DNA of 64,000 nucleotides. Origin: Amborella trichopoda. Taxonomy: Eukaryota; Streptophyta; Magnoliopsida; Amborellales; Amborellaceae. The notes below the pieces were generated by a model that saw only the letters and a program-made list of their open reading frames with translations, made no database searches and was not told the DNA's origin. The DNA lies in assembly GCF_000471905.2 (NCBI RefSeq), contig NW_006495273.1:348185-412184 (forward strand). The letters run 5' to 3'. Below, in pieces: positions 47,607 through 58,904 of this stretch. The translations under genes and the position numbers were made by a program. The number at the start of each line of letters is the position of its first letter. Position 1 is the first letter of the stretch.

Positions 47607-48308
47607 CTTAAGTCGGGGTGTCATTTAGTTGTCCAATAAAGTATTATTAAGTTTTCTATAATATATATATATTTCCTTATTTTATTGTAATTACAGACCT
47701 ATTAGTCTACTGTCATGTTTTTGAAAAAAAAATATTATTAAAAAAAACTAAAATATAAATTTTTATCTCTTGAAGGTATGATTATTTTTTTCCTTTTCCT
47801 AAAAAAACTTAAAAAACTATATGTAGATTTCAGTTGTTATTATGGAAAATTATTGTGTAAATGAATTACTGTTTATAGCAAATCATTTTTTAAAGTAAAT
47901 CATTGTGTAAAGAAAATCATTTGCATGCAGATTTATGTGATTATTTGTGATAATTATTCTTATGAAAACACTGTTTACGGCACAAATTAGAGCTCAAAAC
48001 ATAGTCTTTTACTGATGACATAAATTAGAGAGTGTGACTAAGGACCAAGTAATCAATATTTTGAATTGTAAACTTACAGGAGCAAGAAAATGTACATACA
48101 GGATTAATTCCCCAAATCTAATCATTTAACTATGCTTCTTATTTCCCCAAGAAAATGAAAGACCCTCTTCCTTTTCTCTCTCTAAAACTTAGTTTGGGCC
48201 TCTTCACAAACTCTTCGCAAATTTAGGGCTTTTTCTCAAACAACATCCCAAATCAAAGAGAAAAACCCTCTTCAAACTATCCTAATCTCTCTAAAAATCA
48301 ATTAAGGC

Positions 48309-48590
48309 GTCTTCCATTAGAGTTTGTGAAGCTTATTCTTTCTTCTCTCTATCAACCCTAATGGCAGGGTTTGTGAAACGTCTTCGTTCTTCTCTCTGTA
48401 AACCCTAAAGGCAGGGTTTGAGAAGCTTAATCTTTTTTCGTCCTTCTTCTCTCTATAAACCCTAATGGCAAGGTTTGTGAAGCTTCTTTGTTCTTCTATC
48501 TGTAAACCCTAATGGCAAGGTTTGTGAAGCTTCTATGATCTTCTCTCTTTAAACCCCTTCTATCTATAAACCCTAATGGGAGCCCAATCC
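48309..48590. repeat. five-copy array of about 50-60 bp with AAACCCTAA hairpins
   Basis: Each unit has a CTTCTCTCTATAAACCCTAA-like left part, then TGGCAAGGTTTGTGAAGCTT. The words AACCCTA and AGGGTTT (or AAGGTTT) face each other across AATGGC, so each unit can fold as a short hairpin. AAACCCTAA is the plant telo-box. Units lie near 48309, 48354, 48400, 48458 and 48504, with a partial copy at 48568. Confidence 0.8.
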
Positions 48591-49389
48591 TATTTTCTTC
48601 TCTTCCTTCTTCTCTCTCTAAACCGTAAACACAGAGATGTAAAACCCAAAATTGTACGAGCCTCTTTTTAATTAAATAAATTTATAAAACTTTAACCATA
48701 GTTATGGAGTGACCATAGTCACCATACTACAGTTAAATCATTGTAATGAGAAAACAAAAATTGTGTTTTTTTTTACCAACTAAGTAGGTGTGATGTTCAA
48801 TAATAAATTTATATAAGTACATTTGTCACCATACCATAGTTAAAATATTTAATGAATAAATTTATATAGTAAATTTGTTTTTGGTATATGATAAATAGGT
48901 GTGATGTTTCTTAAAGTATTTAATGGGTAGATTTATATGGTACATTTTTTTGGGTACATGCTAGTTAATTATATATTTAATATTAGATGATTGGATAAGA
49001 GTCACGAGGCATCTAAATTAACTGACTTAATTATATTAGTCTAATAAAGTTTTTATGGATTAATTAGTTATTGATGGCATTGACATAATTTTTATTTTTT
49101 AGAATTTCAAAATTTATAATATTATAAACTTATCCGATTTTTTGACTCCGATTTTTTGAGCCTAATCTGATATATTAGTGATATCTTTATATGAAGTATT
49201 TTTGTCGATCCGTATTTTTTACCCGATTTTTTCATCTGATTTTTTAAAATAAAAATGATTTGTTTCCGATTTTATGGTGAGCCGATTTATTGATAGTCCC
49301 CGACTTGCTAACTATACTTTGAAGTGATTTGTTTGCCTATAGAAAGTATTTTGGAAAAAAATTTACGTTCCATTTGACGTTCATATTCA

Positions 49390-49950
49390 ATCACAAACTA
49401 GGGGAAATATATTTTTGAAGTGGATGTTAGGAAAAATTTAACAAATATTTTCCATTTAAGATCTTTTAAGTGTAGGCCTCAGGGGAGATGGATACCCCCT
49501 TCGGTTGAGGTTTTCAAACTTAATTTTGATATGAGCTATTTAGGAAATCCGGGTCCTGCTGACTTTGGATGAGTGGTGAGGGATTGAAATGGATCTGTTG
49601 TATTTTCTTATACAGGTCCACTGGGAGACAAAACTGCAAATGGTGCAGAATTATTGGCTCCTTTTTATGGTTTAAACTTCTTTGTGGCTAGGAATTTAGG
49701 GTCTTATTGTGTGGTGGAAGGTGATTCTTTGAATGTCATGAAGTGGTGTAACAAGGAGCAATAACCACCTTAGGAACTTCGGTCCATCTTGTTACAAATT
49801 TTGGATATGTATAGACCTTTCATTTCTCATTCGTACATATCTTCCGTGAGGCCAATGTTTTAGCAGACTTCCTTACGAAATGAGGAACTTCTTTAATTGA
49901 GACTGTTGTCTCAGATTCTGTAATTTATTTTAATCATTGATTAATAAAAT
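49390..49950 (+). pseudogene. LINE RNase H-like domain remnant
   Basis: After the nested element the LINE resumes with PPSVEVFKLNFDMSYLGNPG, VFSYTGPLGDKTANGAELLA and VVEGDSLNVMKWCNK, then VLADFLTK-like text. The order fits the plant LINE-type RNase H. Premature stops (for example in G*VVRD near 49570) make it non-functional. Confidence 0.8.
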
Positions 49951-49986
49951 TATGAATTTCTATCAAAAAAAAAAAAAGGTGGCTTG

Positions 49987-50923
49987 TTTGCCAACCATAA
50001 GTTTTATACCCTCCCACTAAAATAAAAACTACACCGCTAGTGAAATTAGGGAGAATATCACTTAAGGGTTCATAACTTTTTATAAAACTTTGAAGGATCA
50101 AAACATCCCAATTAACATTAAAATTTTTATTTTTATTTTTTATTTTATATAGTTACTTATTAAAAAATATTATAAAATAATACTTAAATTGCTTCTATTC
50201 ATGGTGGAAATCTAAACAAGTAGAAGAAATTCTAATAACTTTACACACCTAATATGCCCCTATCAAATGATGATAATAACCTTGCTTATTCAGCTTGTCT
50301 ATGCTTGTTTAGAGTTTTTGACCTAAGCAATTTGTGCATTTTTTATTTAAATTTTTTATAGGTACCTAAATGGAATAAAAATTAAAATATAAGTTATCTA
50401 ATGTTAATTAGAAATTTTTTGACCCTCAATGATTTTATAAGGGATTTTGATCCCCTTAAATCGTATTTTAATATATGGACCCGGTTTCTATGCGGGCAAG
50501 CCTGCTAATGTAGAAATGCGGGCCTCTTAATAAATATAGTTTTGAGATGGATTTTAAGACTTAATTTTTAAGAAAATGCAATCTCTAAAATGGAGATCAT
50601 GAATATGAAAGAATAAATAAATTTTAAAAACCATAAATAATAATTTTAGTAAGAAAACATTCAGACCGTTAGTTTCCACTATTTTTGGATAGAACACCTA
50701 CTGGCATTCCATCTTTGAGATGGATGCTTTACACTTTTTGAACTACATATGTAGAAATGCGGTCCGCCCCGCATGAAAAAAATTTCTTTAATATATTATG
50801 TAGATTTGGAAAATGATTAATTAGCCCTAATATGTAGTGTTTAAACAAATCTCTAAAATGGACGAGCAATGCTACTTGACTAAGATTGTAGTTGGTCCAA
50901 TGGAAATTTGGCTAATTATTGAA
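49987..50923. other. intergenic, no gene seen
   Basis: AT-rich, no conserved frame. Words like ATGCGGGCC (50517) and ATGCGGTCCGCCCCGCATG (50757) are isolated GC-rich patches, the second a short palindrome. Confidence 0.5.
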
Positions 50924-50932
50924 TTTAAAAAA

Positions 50933-51329
50933 GGGTACAGTTTGTATAGAGCATAGGCTCTAAACAATCAAATTAGAGCCTACCTTCAAAAAGTGTTGAG
51001 AAATATGATTTCGACATTAGAAATCTTTGTGATAGCTTTAAAATATATTTTCATCTTTATTTATAAAGTTTAAAGCTTAAAAAATAGTGTAGATCTACAG
51101 ACCTACAAAAACTTGAAAATCTTGAAAATTGACGGTCCAAAAATGCATTACAAAATGCACTATTTAAAAAACTTGAATTTCATTTTTTTTCTCATATCCA
51201 GGCATCTTGATGCCGAGATGATCAATTTGAGAATATTTGGGCATCAAAACAATCACTTCTATTTAAATTTTTTCTTTTGCAGACTCTAATTTGATTGTTT
51301 AGAGCCTAGGCTCTATATAAACTTTTCCC
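50933..51329. mobile_element. MULE-type MITE, family M1, copy 3
   Basis: A perfect 9 bp duplication TTTAAAAAA flanks it (50924-50932 and 51330-51338). It begins GGGTACAGTTTGTATAGAGC and ends TATATAAACTTTTCCC. The TIRs of more than 40 bp share AGGCTCTAAACAATCAAATT. It is 397 bp and carries the full family core. Confidence 0.93.
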
Positions 51330-51339
51330 TTTAAAAAAT

Positions 51340-51704
51340 GGGTGTGGTTTGTATAGAGCCCAGGCTTTAAACAATCAAATTAGAGCCTACCTTCAAATAG
51401 TGTTGAGAAATCATTGTAATAGTCTTAAAATATATTTTTATTTTTATTTATAAAGTTTAAAGCTTTAAAAATAGTGTACATCAATAGATCTATGAAAATC
51501 TTGAAAATTGTCGGTCCAAAAATACGTTACAAAAGACATTATTTTCAAAACTTGAAATTCATTTTTTTCTCATGTCCTTGCATCTTGATGTCAAGATGAT
51601 CAATTTGAGGATATTTGGGCATCAAAACAACCTCTTCTAATGAAAATTTTGAGGTAGGCTCTAATTTGATTGCTTAGAGCTTGGGCTTTATATGAACTTT
51701 TCCC
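51340..51704. mobile_element. MULE-type MITE, family M1, copy 4
   Basis: A perfect 9 bp duplication TTAAAAAAT flanks it (51331-51339 and 51705-51713). It begins GGGTGTGGTTTGTATAGAGCC and ends GAACTTTTCCC. It is 365 bp, with the core well conserved compared with copy 3. Its left duplication overlaps the right duplication of copy 3 by 8 bases. Confidence 0.93.
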
Positions 51705-51934
51705 TTAAAAAATTGGCCTTTTTCTTGCGGTCGAGTCCTGACTCGCCAAGTTCCAAGGGTATTTACGTCATTTATCAATAATTCGAGCACAATAATAGTA
51801 ATATCATACTATTATGCTTGTCGGGATAAGCTCGAACGGTCCAACTTTTATTATAAAATGGCGATTGTGGGGTCAGATGAGGTGGTCCCACGCGACCATA
51901 ATCCAGAAGCCTTTAGAGAGATTTTAGTTGGGTG

Positions 51935-52295
51935 AGGTTTGTATAAGGTGTCGATATTATATTATTGAAATAAGGTATACCTCAAAGAATTGCATAAAGT
52001 TTTAGTGGCGAAAAGCCTTGCGATCGCATGAAAATTTATCGGCAGCTCTTATCATGAAATTTAAAGTTTAAAAAATATTCAGATCGAGCATATTTTATAA
52101 ACAATTAAAATTTTAAAAATGAATGGTCTAGATATTTTTTTACAAAATACAATGTTTTCTGACTTTTGAAATCTTGTTTTTATATATATCCATTCAACAC
52201 AAGGTTAAAATGATAAATTTGATCCCAACTTTTCTTATGGGGTTTTTGAGGCATGTCTCACTGCAATAGTATAAAGGTGACACGTTATATGTATA
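51935..52295. mobile_element. diverged M1 relative with GTATAAGGTG termini
   Basis: The left end GTTTGTATAAGGTGTC.. ATTGAAATAAGGTATACCTC and the right end GAGGCATGTCTCACTGCAAT then AGTATAAAGGTGACA are imperfect inverted repeats. The interior keeps family landmarks (ATTTAAAGTTTAAAAAATATT, AGATCGAGCA, TAAAAATGAATGGTCTAGAT). The target duplication is not clear. Confidence 0.6.
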
Positions 52296-52449
52296 TATTC
52301 CTTTATTGGTCAAAGCATCCCTTAGTGTAGCGTTTTAAGATGCGTGTGAAATATGGTATTGTAGGACCACCTCACCTTTTTAATTTTACATTTTATACAT
52401 ACACAAATATAAATCATAATCCCTACCACCTTAAAAAATCAAAGTAACG

Positions 52450-52830
52450 TGGATCTCTAAACTTTGCTGAACAATGTAGTTTTGGTGTTAATTTTTTTTT
52501 TTACGGTGCCTGAAATTTTACTTCCGCCCCTAATTATAAAGTTGTAGGCTCAAAAAATAGTGCGTATTTAACATATTTATAAATAGTTGAAGATCTTGAA
52601 AATGGAGGTCTCATATATAATGTTACAAGTTGCAATACTTTTATCCCTTGAAAACCTTTTCTATTTATACTTATACATATCTTTTTTATTTATACTTATA
52701 CATCTATAGGGCAAGATGATCGATTCGAGACTTTATTTCCGCCATTGGAACTTTACTAGTGGGTTTTTGAGGTGTGCCTTACTTCTATGCTATAAGGCTT
52801 TGGGGTACTTTGGTGAGGAAGGAGTCTCTA
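52450..52830. repeat. diverged M1-core repeat
   Basis: It shares CTAATTATAAAGTTGTAGGC, GAAGATCTTGAAAATGGAGG, GTTACAAGTTGCAATA and GGCAAGATGATCGATTCGAG with the family core. An internal duplication TATTTATACTTATACAT occurs near 52665 and 52688. Confidence 0.5.
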
Positions 52831-53759
52831 ATGTGTGGCATATTGTGGTACTCTACCATCCTAACCACCTAACCTTTAACATATTCATAAAAAGGAGTGA
52901 GGAAATCTTATGCCCAAGCACAAGGTGAGATTTCGTGGTAGAAATGGATTTCAAGATATCATGTTATAAATTATGACACCATCCACCGCCCTGATCATTT
53001 ATGCCCTTGGGAACTACATTTTATGCTTCATATAAACTTCTTCCATGATAAAAACACATTAATACATATATATTTTATTATATGTGATAAATTTATGAAA
53101 TATATATTTAGTTTATCAAGTATTTATTAATTTACCTATTTTCAACGCTTTCAAATTATGATTACATATATTTTGCACATAAAACATTTAAATTTAGAAA
53201 TGGTTTTTATATATTTATGAAAAATACATCTAACTTATCAATTATTAATATGTTTCCTATTTTCAATTATTGTGATCGTGTGTATTTTTATGGTACTTTT
53301 AGATTAATAAAATAAAATATTAAATAGTTAAGGTGTATTTGTAAATTTCTCATTGGTTTCCCCTTTTTCCCTTATGTGCTTAAAAAAAGGATATTTATTT
53401 TATTTTGGGAATTTAAGATAATTCATCTAAAATTGCATTATTTTAGCAAAAAAAAATAGTTTTATCAAGAAAGAAAATAAGACAAATATACAAAATTTGA
53501 ACTTTCAGAATTTTTATTGGGAAATTTGAAACAAAAAATAATCTTATTTGAAAATAGTTGTATATATTTCAAATCTAATACTCTATGATTGTATACAATT
53601 TATTTTAATTTTATCTTTTTTTTTATATATTGGGTAAAGCTAAAAATTGGCAAGTTCATACTTCTCACCATCATACACATATAAAAAATATTTTTTAAAA
53701 ACAAAATTTATAAAAAACCCTAATTATAGGGGTATTTTGATTATTTATTATTTTTAATA
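52831..53759. other. intergenic, no gene seen
   Basis: Very AT-rich, with no conserved frame and no paired repeat ends. Confidence 0.5.
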
Positions 53760-54689
53760 CTTTCATGCAATGGTTTAAAAAGCGGATCGGTGACCTGGAT
53801 CAAGCATCTAAAAAACCGATCCGGATCGGTGAATCGGCGATCCGGATCGAGAATCGGCTAAATCGTTCGGATTAAAGCTTAAAAAAAATCCGAAAAAATT
53901 ATTAAAATTCATTATAAATATTTTTTTTTAGGAATCAAATAAAAAATGAAGGTACTACATTATTAACTTTCATTTTTTTCATCAATTTGTGAATATTGAG
54001 ATGCTCTTTCCCTGTATAAACTTATGTTAACCATTAAATTTGCATCACATAAAAGAAAAATCATAGAATTATCATAGATAAAATATATAATTACACATGG
54101 ACTATTATAAAGAGTAGACTAATCAATGAAAGAATGGCCATTAAAATATCGTTTTGACAAAAAACCTAATCCGCTAAAAAAATCCAAATTATTACAGCCT
54201 AACCAACTATAATCCAAAATTATTAAAACCTAACTAATTATAATATTATATACTGAAATTATAATTATTATTTTATATTTTATAATTATTTTATTAGACA
54301 AATAATAACAAATTAAAAATATTTTATAATATTATCTAATTTAAAATGTATTATTGACAACTCTAAGAAAAATAGTACATTACATGATTTATAATGTAAA
54401 AATTACTAAATAAAATAAAAGATTTGTTTATCAATGTAAAAATTAATAAAATACGTACAAATTTTAGAAATAACACTTCAATTTTTCAAAAATTTATTTT
54501 TTTAGGTTTCTATAATAAATTTAGTGAAAGAGATTGTTAGGAGAAAGATGGAGATTTAAAATAGAATAAACTTTTTATGTTTTATTTTTCAATTAACTTT
54601 TTTATTTTTCAATTTTTTATGCTTTTTATATTATTTACAAAAATATTTATACAGTATATAAAAACTATACAACACAAAAAAATATCGAC

Positions 54690-54762
54690 CATGGGGGGAC
54701 TCGACCTTGAGAGGTCACATAAAAAAGCAAAAGTCTTAACCACTACGCCACTTCACCATATA
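54690..54762 (-). repeat. tRNA-related segment with pol III A and B boxes (SINE-like)
   Basis: On the minus strand, GTGGCGTAGTGGTTAAG resembles an A box and GGTCGAGTCCC resembles a B box about 35 bases later, as in tRNA genes and tRNA-derived SINE heads. The sequence does not fold into a full cloverleaf by eye, so I do not call a tRNA gene. Confidence 0.45.
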
Positions 54763-54876
54763 TGGTTATAACTTGATGATTAATAAAATATATTTAAATT
54801 TCCTTTTCATGTAATGATGTTTGAGAATTATCCCACATCGAAAGATGGGTATTCCACTTTGGTATATAAATTCCTA

Positions 54877-55000
54877 TGTAATATAGATTAATATGTTTGT
54901 GTAGAAATAATAGGGTAACCTCACATGTATCGCACGCGTGCTCTATAGATTAATATGTTTGTGTAGAAATATTAGGGTAACCTCACTGTGTCGCACGCGT
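54877..55000. repeat. tandem duplication of about 63 bp
   Basis: ATAGATTAATATGTTTGTGT then AGAAAT.. TAGGGTAACCTCAC and TCGCACGCGTGC occurs twice in a row with small differences (start about 54883 and 54945). Confidence 0.85.
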
Positions 55001-55171
55001 GCACATCGCAGGCGTGCAGGGAGGGAACCCGGGCATAATCGGACAGAATCGGGTTGGAACCAGAGTGTTTCTTCTTTAGAACCGGGCGGAACCGGCACGG
55101 GTGTGCCGGTTCCCGAGTCGAATCGGGCGAGTCCGGTTCGACTCGCCGGTTTTTAAAACACTGCTTTCACA

Positions 55172-55403
55172 TGTTGTATACAATGAGACTAATTGCCTTT
55201 GATACAAGGAAAACACAATTACTTATAACGATCCTATGTGAAATTTGATAGCTTCGGTATATCATAAAGTCAAAAAAAATTTATTTTTAAGTTTGAGCAT
55301 GGTCAATGGAGTAAATGCAATCATCAAATTTCACATCCAATGGTGAAGATTAATTACGACCACCTTATGCCAAAGGTAAATAATCTTATTATACATTTTT
55401 CCT
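55172..55403. mobile_element. MITE family M2, copy next to the hAT end
   Basis: The ends pair as AATTGCCTTTGATACAAGG and CCTTATGCCAAAGGTAAAT. The interior shares TGTGAAATTTGATAGCTTCG and TTTGAGCATGGTCAATGGAG with the copy at 45442. It begins within a few bases of the end of the hAT-like element. Confidence 0.7.
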
Positions 55404-55714
55404 ATTATTATAGGGGTATGTGGGGGTGATAAGAATATACATATAGAACTGGAGGTTAATTTGATATACCATTTGGATTGAACTTAAAATATAAAATATG
55501 TGGAACTATTTTTTAAAATATAAAAAATAGAGCAGTTTTTTTTGGGGTGTATTTTCCTTTCTTTTTTTTTGTTTTTAATTTAAACTTTGTATTTCTTAGC
55601 TAAATAAAATTCAGGGATCATTATTAGGACATATATGACATTGTCTATTTATTAGGGATTATATAAGAAAGTATAGAGTAAGAACATAGAGACTAATAGT
55701 ACATGGGGTTATTT

Positions 55715-55770
55715 TAGTCCATATATATAATAAAATATATTAAAAAAAGGGTGTACGTACTCGACCAAAA
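55715..55770 (+). promoter_or_regulatory. candidate LAZ1-like core promoter
   Basis: ATATATATAA at 55721-55730 is a plausible TATA box about 30-40 bases before the CT-rich start of the leader. The assignment rests on position alone. Confidence 0.35.
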
Positions 55771-58474
55771 TTTCCCTGCATTTCGTTCATTATGAGAAGC
55801 TTCTGAAAAGAATTTTAGGGTTTAAGGGGGTGCTCAGAAGAGAATTCATCCACCTTCTCTTCTGTTCATCTTTACATGCAGAAACTCACAGGTATTTACA
55901 GTCATCAACCCTAATTTGTCGTCTTTTTTCTTTTGGATTTAGTTTCCCTTTGCCTTAGAAATGATTTCTGACCAGTATAATGCGCAATTCATGCTTGTAG
56001 TGTTTTGGGTATTTTCGTCGTTGAAGTTTATTGTCTGTGGATTATCTCATTTCTGAATTTGTGATTAGAGCTGCTAATTCAAACTTGTTTTCATGTGGTG
56101 GAAATTTGATCTTTCATTTCATTTTTTTTAATATCCCATTGAGTGAGTAATGGGAAGGATTGTTTGGTCTGTTGGTTTTCTTTCGATTGTGTTTGTTTGG
56201 TCCTCTGTATTGACTTGTGTGTGATAAGTACCATTTCTAAACTTTTTTTTTTCCATCCTTTTTTGGCATTTTGTTTTGATGACTATTCTACGATGTCTTC
56301 TGTTTTAAGTACTGTCTTTTTTATGCCATATCCAGTTCTCCGCTGTGGTACTGAAATCCTCGATTGTTGCAAAGGGGTTGGCTCCTGTTTTTATTTTACC
56401 GCACACTTTAAATTGAAGCGTTATGTTTGAGCTAGAAGACCAAAAAATTTCGGAGGTTGTTATTGTTAATGTCACTACTTGTTTTTATTTATTTATGCAT
56501 ATAATTAATAGGTACGAATTCTCTTATTGAGACTCTGGATCAATTGTAGCCTCAGATTTTAAAACCACGATGTTTTACCAAAATCTCTAAGTAGGAGCCA
56601 GATCTGTCCTTGCTTGTAATAAGCACAATTTTGAAAAGAAAAGGAGTTATTTAGTGTATGAAGTATCTCTTTGGGAATTTTGTACGACTACTGATCAGTA
56701 GTCACAATGATTTTAGAGTAGTTTTCATGAGATTGAAGTGATGGCCGAACTTCATCATCTTTTATGTAGTAGATTTGCATATCACCTTGAACTCCTTTTC
56801 AGTCGTAGTAGGTGCTTTAAAAGGGCAAACGACGTGTACTCAAAGGGATTGGAGATCTGCTTTTCTGAATATGCATGATACTCTCTTTGTACCTGCCTAA
56901 AACATGTGTAATTTGATTTCCTTAGTTGCCTGCCTGAAAGAAATGCAATTAATGAAACCTGTTGCTTTCATGCTAGCAAGATTAGATGAAATTGGATTAA
57001 GTAATTAACAAAAAATGGAAATGATTTCATTGCTCAACCTTTTATGAACATAACAAATAATAATTTCAACAGTGTCAAGAGAGTATTTTTTGATTACCGT
57101 ATGCTTTCCGAAGGCATATTTTAGTTTGTTCTCCCACTTGTCATTCTTGGGCATCAACTCAGTTGGAATTATTGACCTCCGATGGACATGAAAGGCATAT
57201 ACTTGCTTTATCAATTTGTCTCAAACAAACTCATTTTTCTTTGGAATTATCGTCAGTGATCAACATCAATGAAAGGGCACTTAAGACTTGAGTGACCCAA
57301 AGAACTGCAATGAGAACTTAAAGTGGTAATAGTGGAAAGAACATGATTAGAAGCGGCAAATTCAAAGCATTGTTAAGAGTTGTTTAATGGTGCGAGGATT
57401 TTGCCGAGGATCAAATCTATGAATGAGAGTTTTCTTCTCGAGAACTTTCACTTTCCATTAGCCCCTGAAATTGTGGTTGTTCATCTTCTACTATCCTCTT
57501 CAAAGGATTTCTAGGACATTCCAGCATACTTCCATGGGGAATCACTTGAAACTGATGTCGCTCTGCACAACATGTCAAGCACCACCCATGAGATGAAGTA
57601 GGCTTAGAATCTTAGCATACACAATCATCTTGAAACTTTTTGGGTGAATTGCTAGCCATTAGTCTCCTGAATGGATTCATAATTTCCGACATCTTCCGTT
57701 CCTTGTCCATATATTGTTGTTGTTCTTTTGTGTTTGATAAGAAGTGATTACATTCACTATAACGGAAAATTTTCATGATATGGATTGCTATGGCATCAGT
57801 CGGTAGGTAAATCATCATCTCAGCAGATACCCCTCATATACTTCTATTCTTGGCTTGGTGCTTGGTTCAGCTCTTTTTTTTTTTTTTGGAAATGGGGCTT
57901 GATGCAGCTATTGATATCGGATAAGGGCATGATGTTAAGTTTACCTCCCGGAGCGACTCCGAGCCCAAGATCTATATAAAAAAAAGAAGACTTTAAGACG
58001 AACTGCACACTCTTCTGATTGTAGTAATTCTGTTCAACATTGTTAAACCAAAAAGAGAAAAAAACAGTTCTGTTCAACCATCCATTTGCATGTTTTATTT
58101 ATGCTGCCTTACAGTATATTTTGTTTTTGGGTGTCAAAAGAAACAAACACAATAGATATTGTGATTGGTTGGTGCTGATTAAGCTCTCCAGAGGATTTGA
58201 TTTGATACTCATATGTTCTTGCATTATAAGGCTTTAAAAATACTTGCATATAAATTTTAATACTCAAAACTTGTGGTGATGGTATCTACTTGCTGATGTA
58301 GGGAGAAAATTAATAATTCGGGAAAATAACTATAAAAATGAATAGATGAGAGATTATACCCCCTCTCTGGCTGCAAGGGTGGACCCCAAAGATCTCTTCA
58401 TAAGATCAAAGAAAACTCTTTCTTTACTCAATTGAACATCATTTTCGAAAGAGAGATGTTTGTCCCTTTTAAAT

Positions 58475-58511
<37 letters not shown>

Positions 58512-58870
58512 AAATAAGAAATAAAACTAAAACCCAAATNNNNNNNNNNNNNNNNNNNNNNNNNNNNNNNNNNNNNNNNNNNNNNNNNNNNNNNNNNNNN
58601 NNNNNNNNNNNNNNNNNNNNNNNNNNNNNNNNNNNNNNNNNNNNNNNNNNNNNNNNNNNNNNNNNNNNNNNNNNNNNNNNNNNNNNNNNNNNNNNNNNNN
58701 NNNNNNNNNNNNNNNNNNNNNNNNNNNNNNNNNNNNNNNNNNNNNNNNNNNNNNNNNNNNNNNNNNNNNNNNNNNNNNNNNNNNNNNNNNNNNNNNNNNN
58801 NNNNNNNNNNNNNNNNNNNNNNNNNNNNNNNNNNNNNNNNNNNNNNNNNNNNNNNNNNNNNNNNNNNNTT

Positions 58871-58904
<34 letters not shown>

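Larger units (their letters stand above)
47322..49316. mobile_element. hAT-like non-autonomous element nested in the LINE
   Basis: The left end TATAGTTAGCAAATCG and the right end CGACTTGCTAACTATA are 16 bp inverted repeats with one mismatch. The flanks GTTTGAAG (47314-47321) and CTTTGAAG (49317-49324) match at 7 of 8. Removing the element restores the LINE frame ..ERNKVVFEVICLP. Short CGATTTTTT-type motifs cluster near both ends (47340-47440; 49135-49280), as subterminal repeats do in hAT elements. No transposase. It holds a 20 bp gap and the AAACCCTAA array. Confidence 0.85.
45778..49973 (+). mobile_element. 5'-truncated L1-type LINE with 13 bp target duplication
   Basis: AAAAGGTGGCTTG at 45765-45777 recurs at 49974-49986, directly after the poly-A tail, giving a clean duplication. 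The element starts inside the reverse transcriptase (LAKIIAKVLAKRLKMILPEV, then AQYAFIKD). It goes on through ISHLQYADDTLIFCEAN with the catalytic YADD motif near 46270 and LYLGMPISNGRLP, then through the zf-RVT region (WKRPLLLKIQAFL). It finishes with an RNase H-like part (FKLNFDMS, GAELLAPFYGLNF, VVEGDSLNVMKW near 49510-49750). Stops and shifts show it is inactive. Without the 2 kb insertion at 47322 it is about 2.2 kb. Confidence 0.92.
53768..55163. mobile_element. probable non-autonomous hAT element
   Basis: The left end CAATGGTTTAAAAAGCGG and the right end, on the other strand CAGTGTTTTAAAAACCGG, are inverted repeats. GC-rich subterminal zones (CCGATCCGGATCGG words at 53810-53850; CCGGTTCCCGAGTCG words at 55020-55145) lie just inside. 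The flanks CTTTCATG and CTTTCACA agree at 6 of 8. The interior is AT-rich without a transposase and carries a tRNA-like segment and a tandem duplication. Confidence 0.6.

Noticed and set aside
47315..49323. 6 bp duplication TTTGAA with GTATAG ends for the nested element
   Set aside because: It is formally possible, but the 8 bp reading (GTTTGAAG/CTTTGAAG) gives hAT-like ends that resemble the element at 33955, so I preferred it.
54690..54762. Functional tRNA gene on the minus strand
   Set aside because: A and B box words are present, but acceptor and anticodon stems do not pair by eye.
56143..56430. 95-codon frame in the LAZ1 5' intron
   Set aside because: No homology, Phe/Cys-rich chance translation of T-rich intron sequence, and no splice context.
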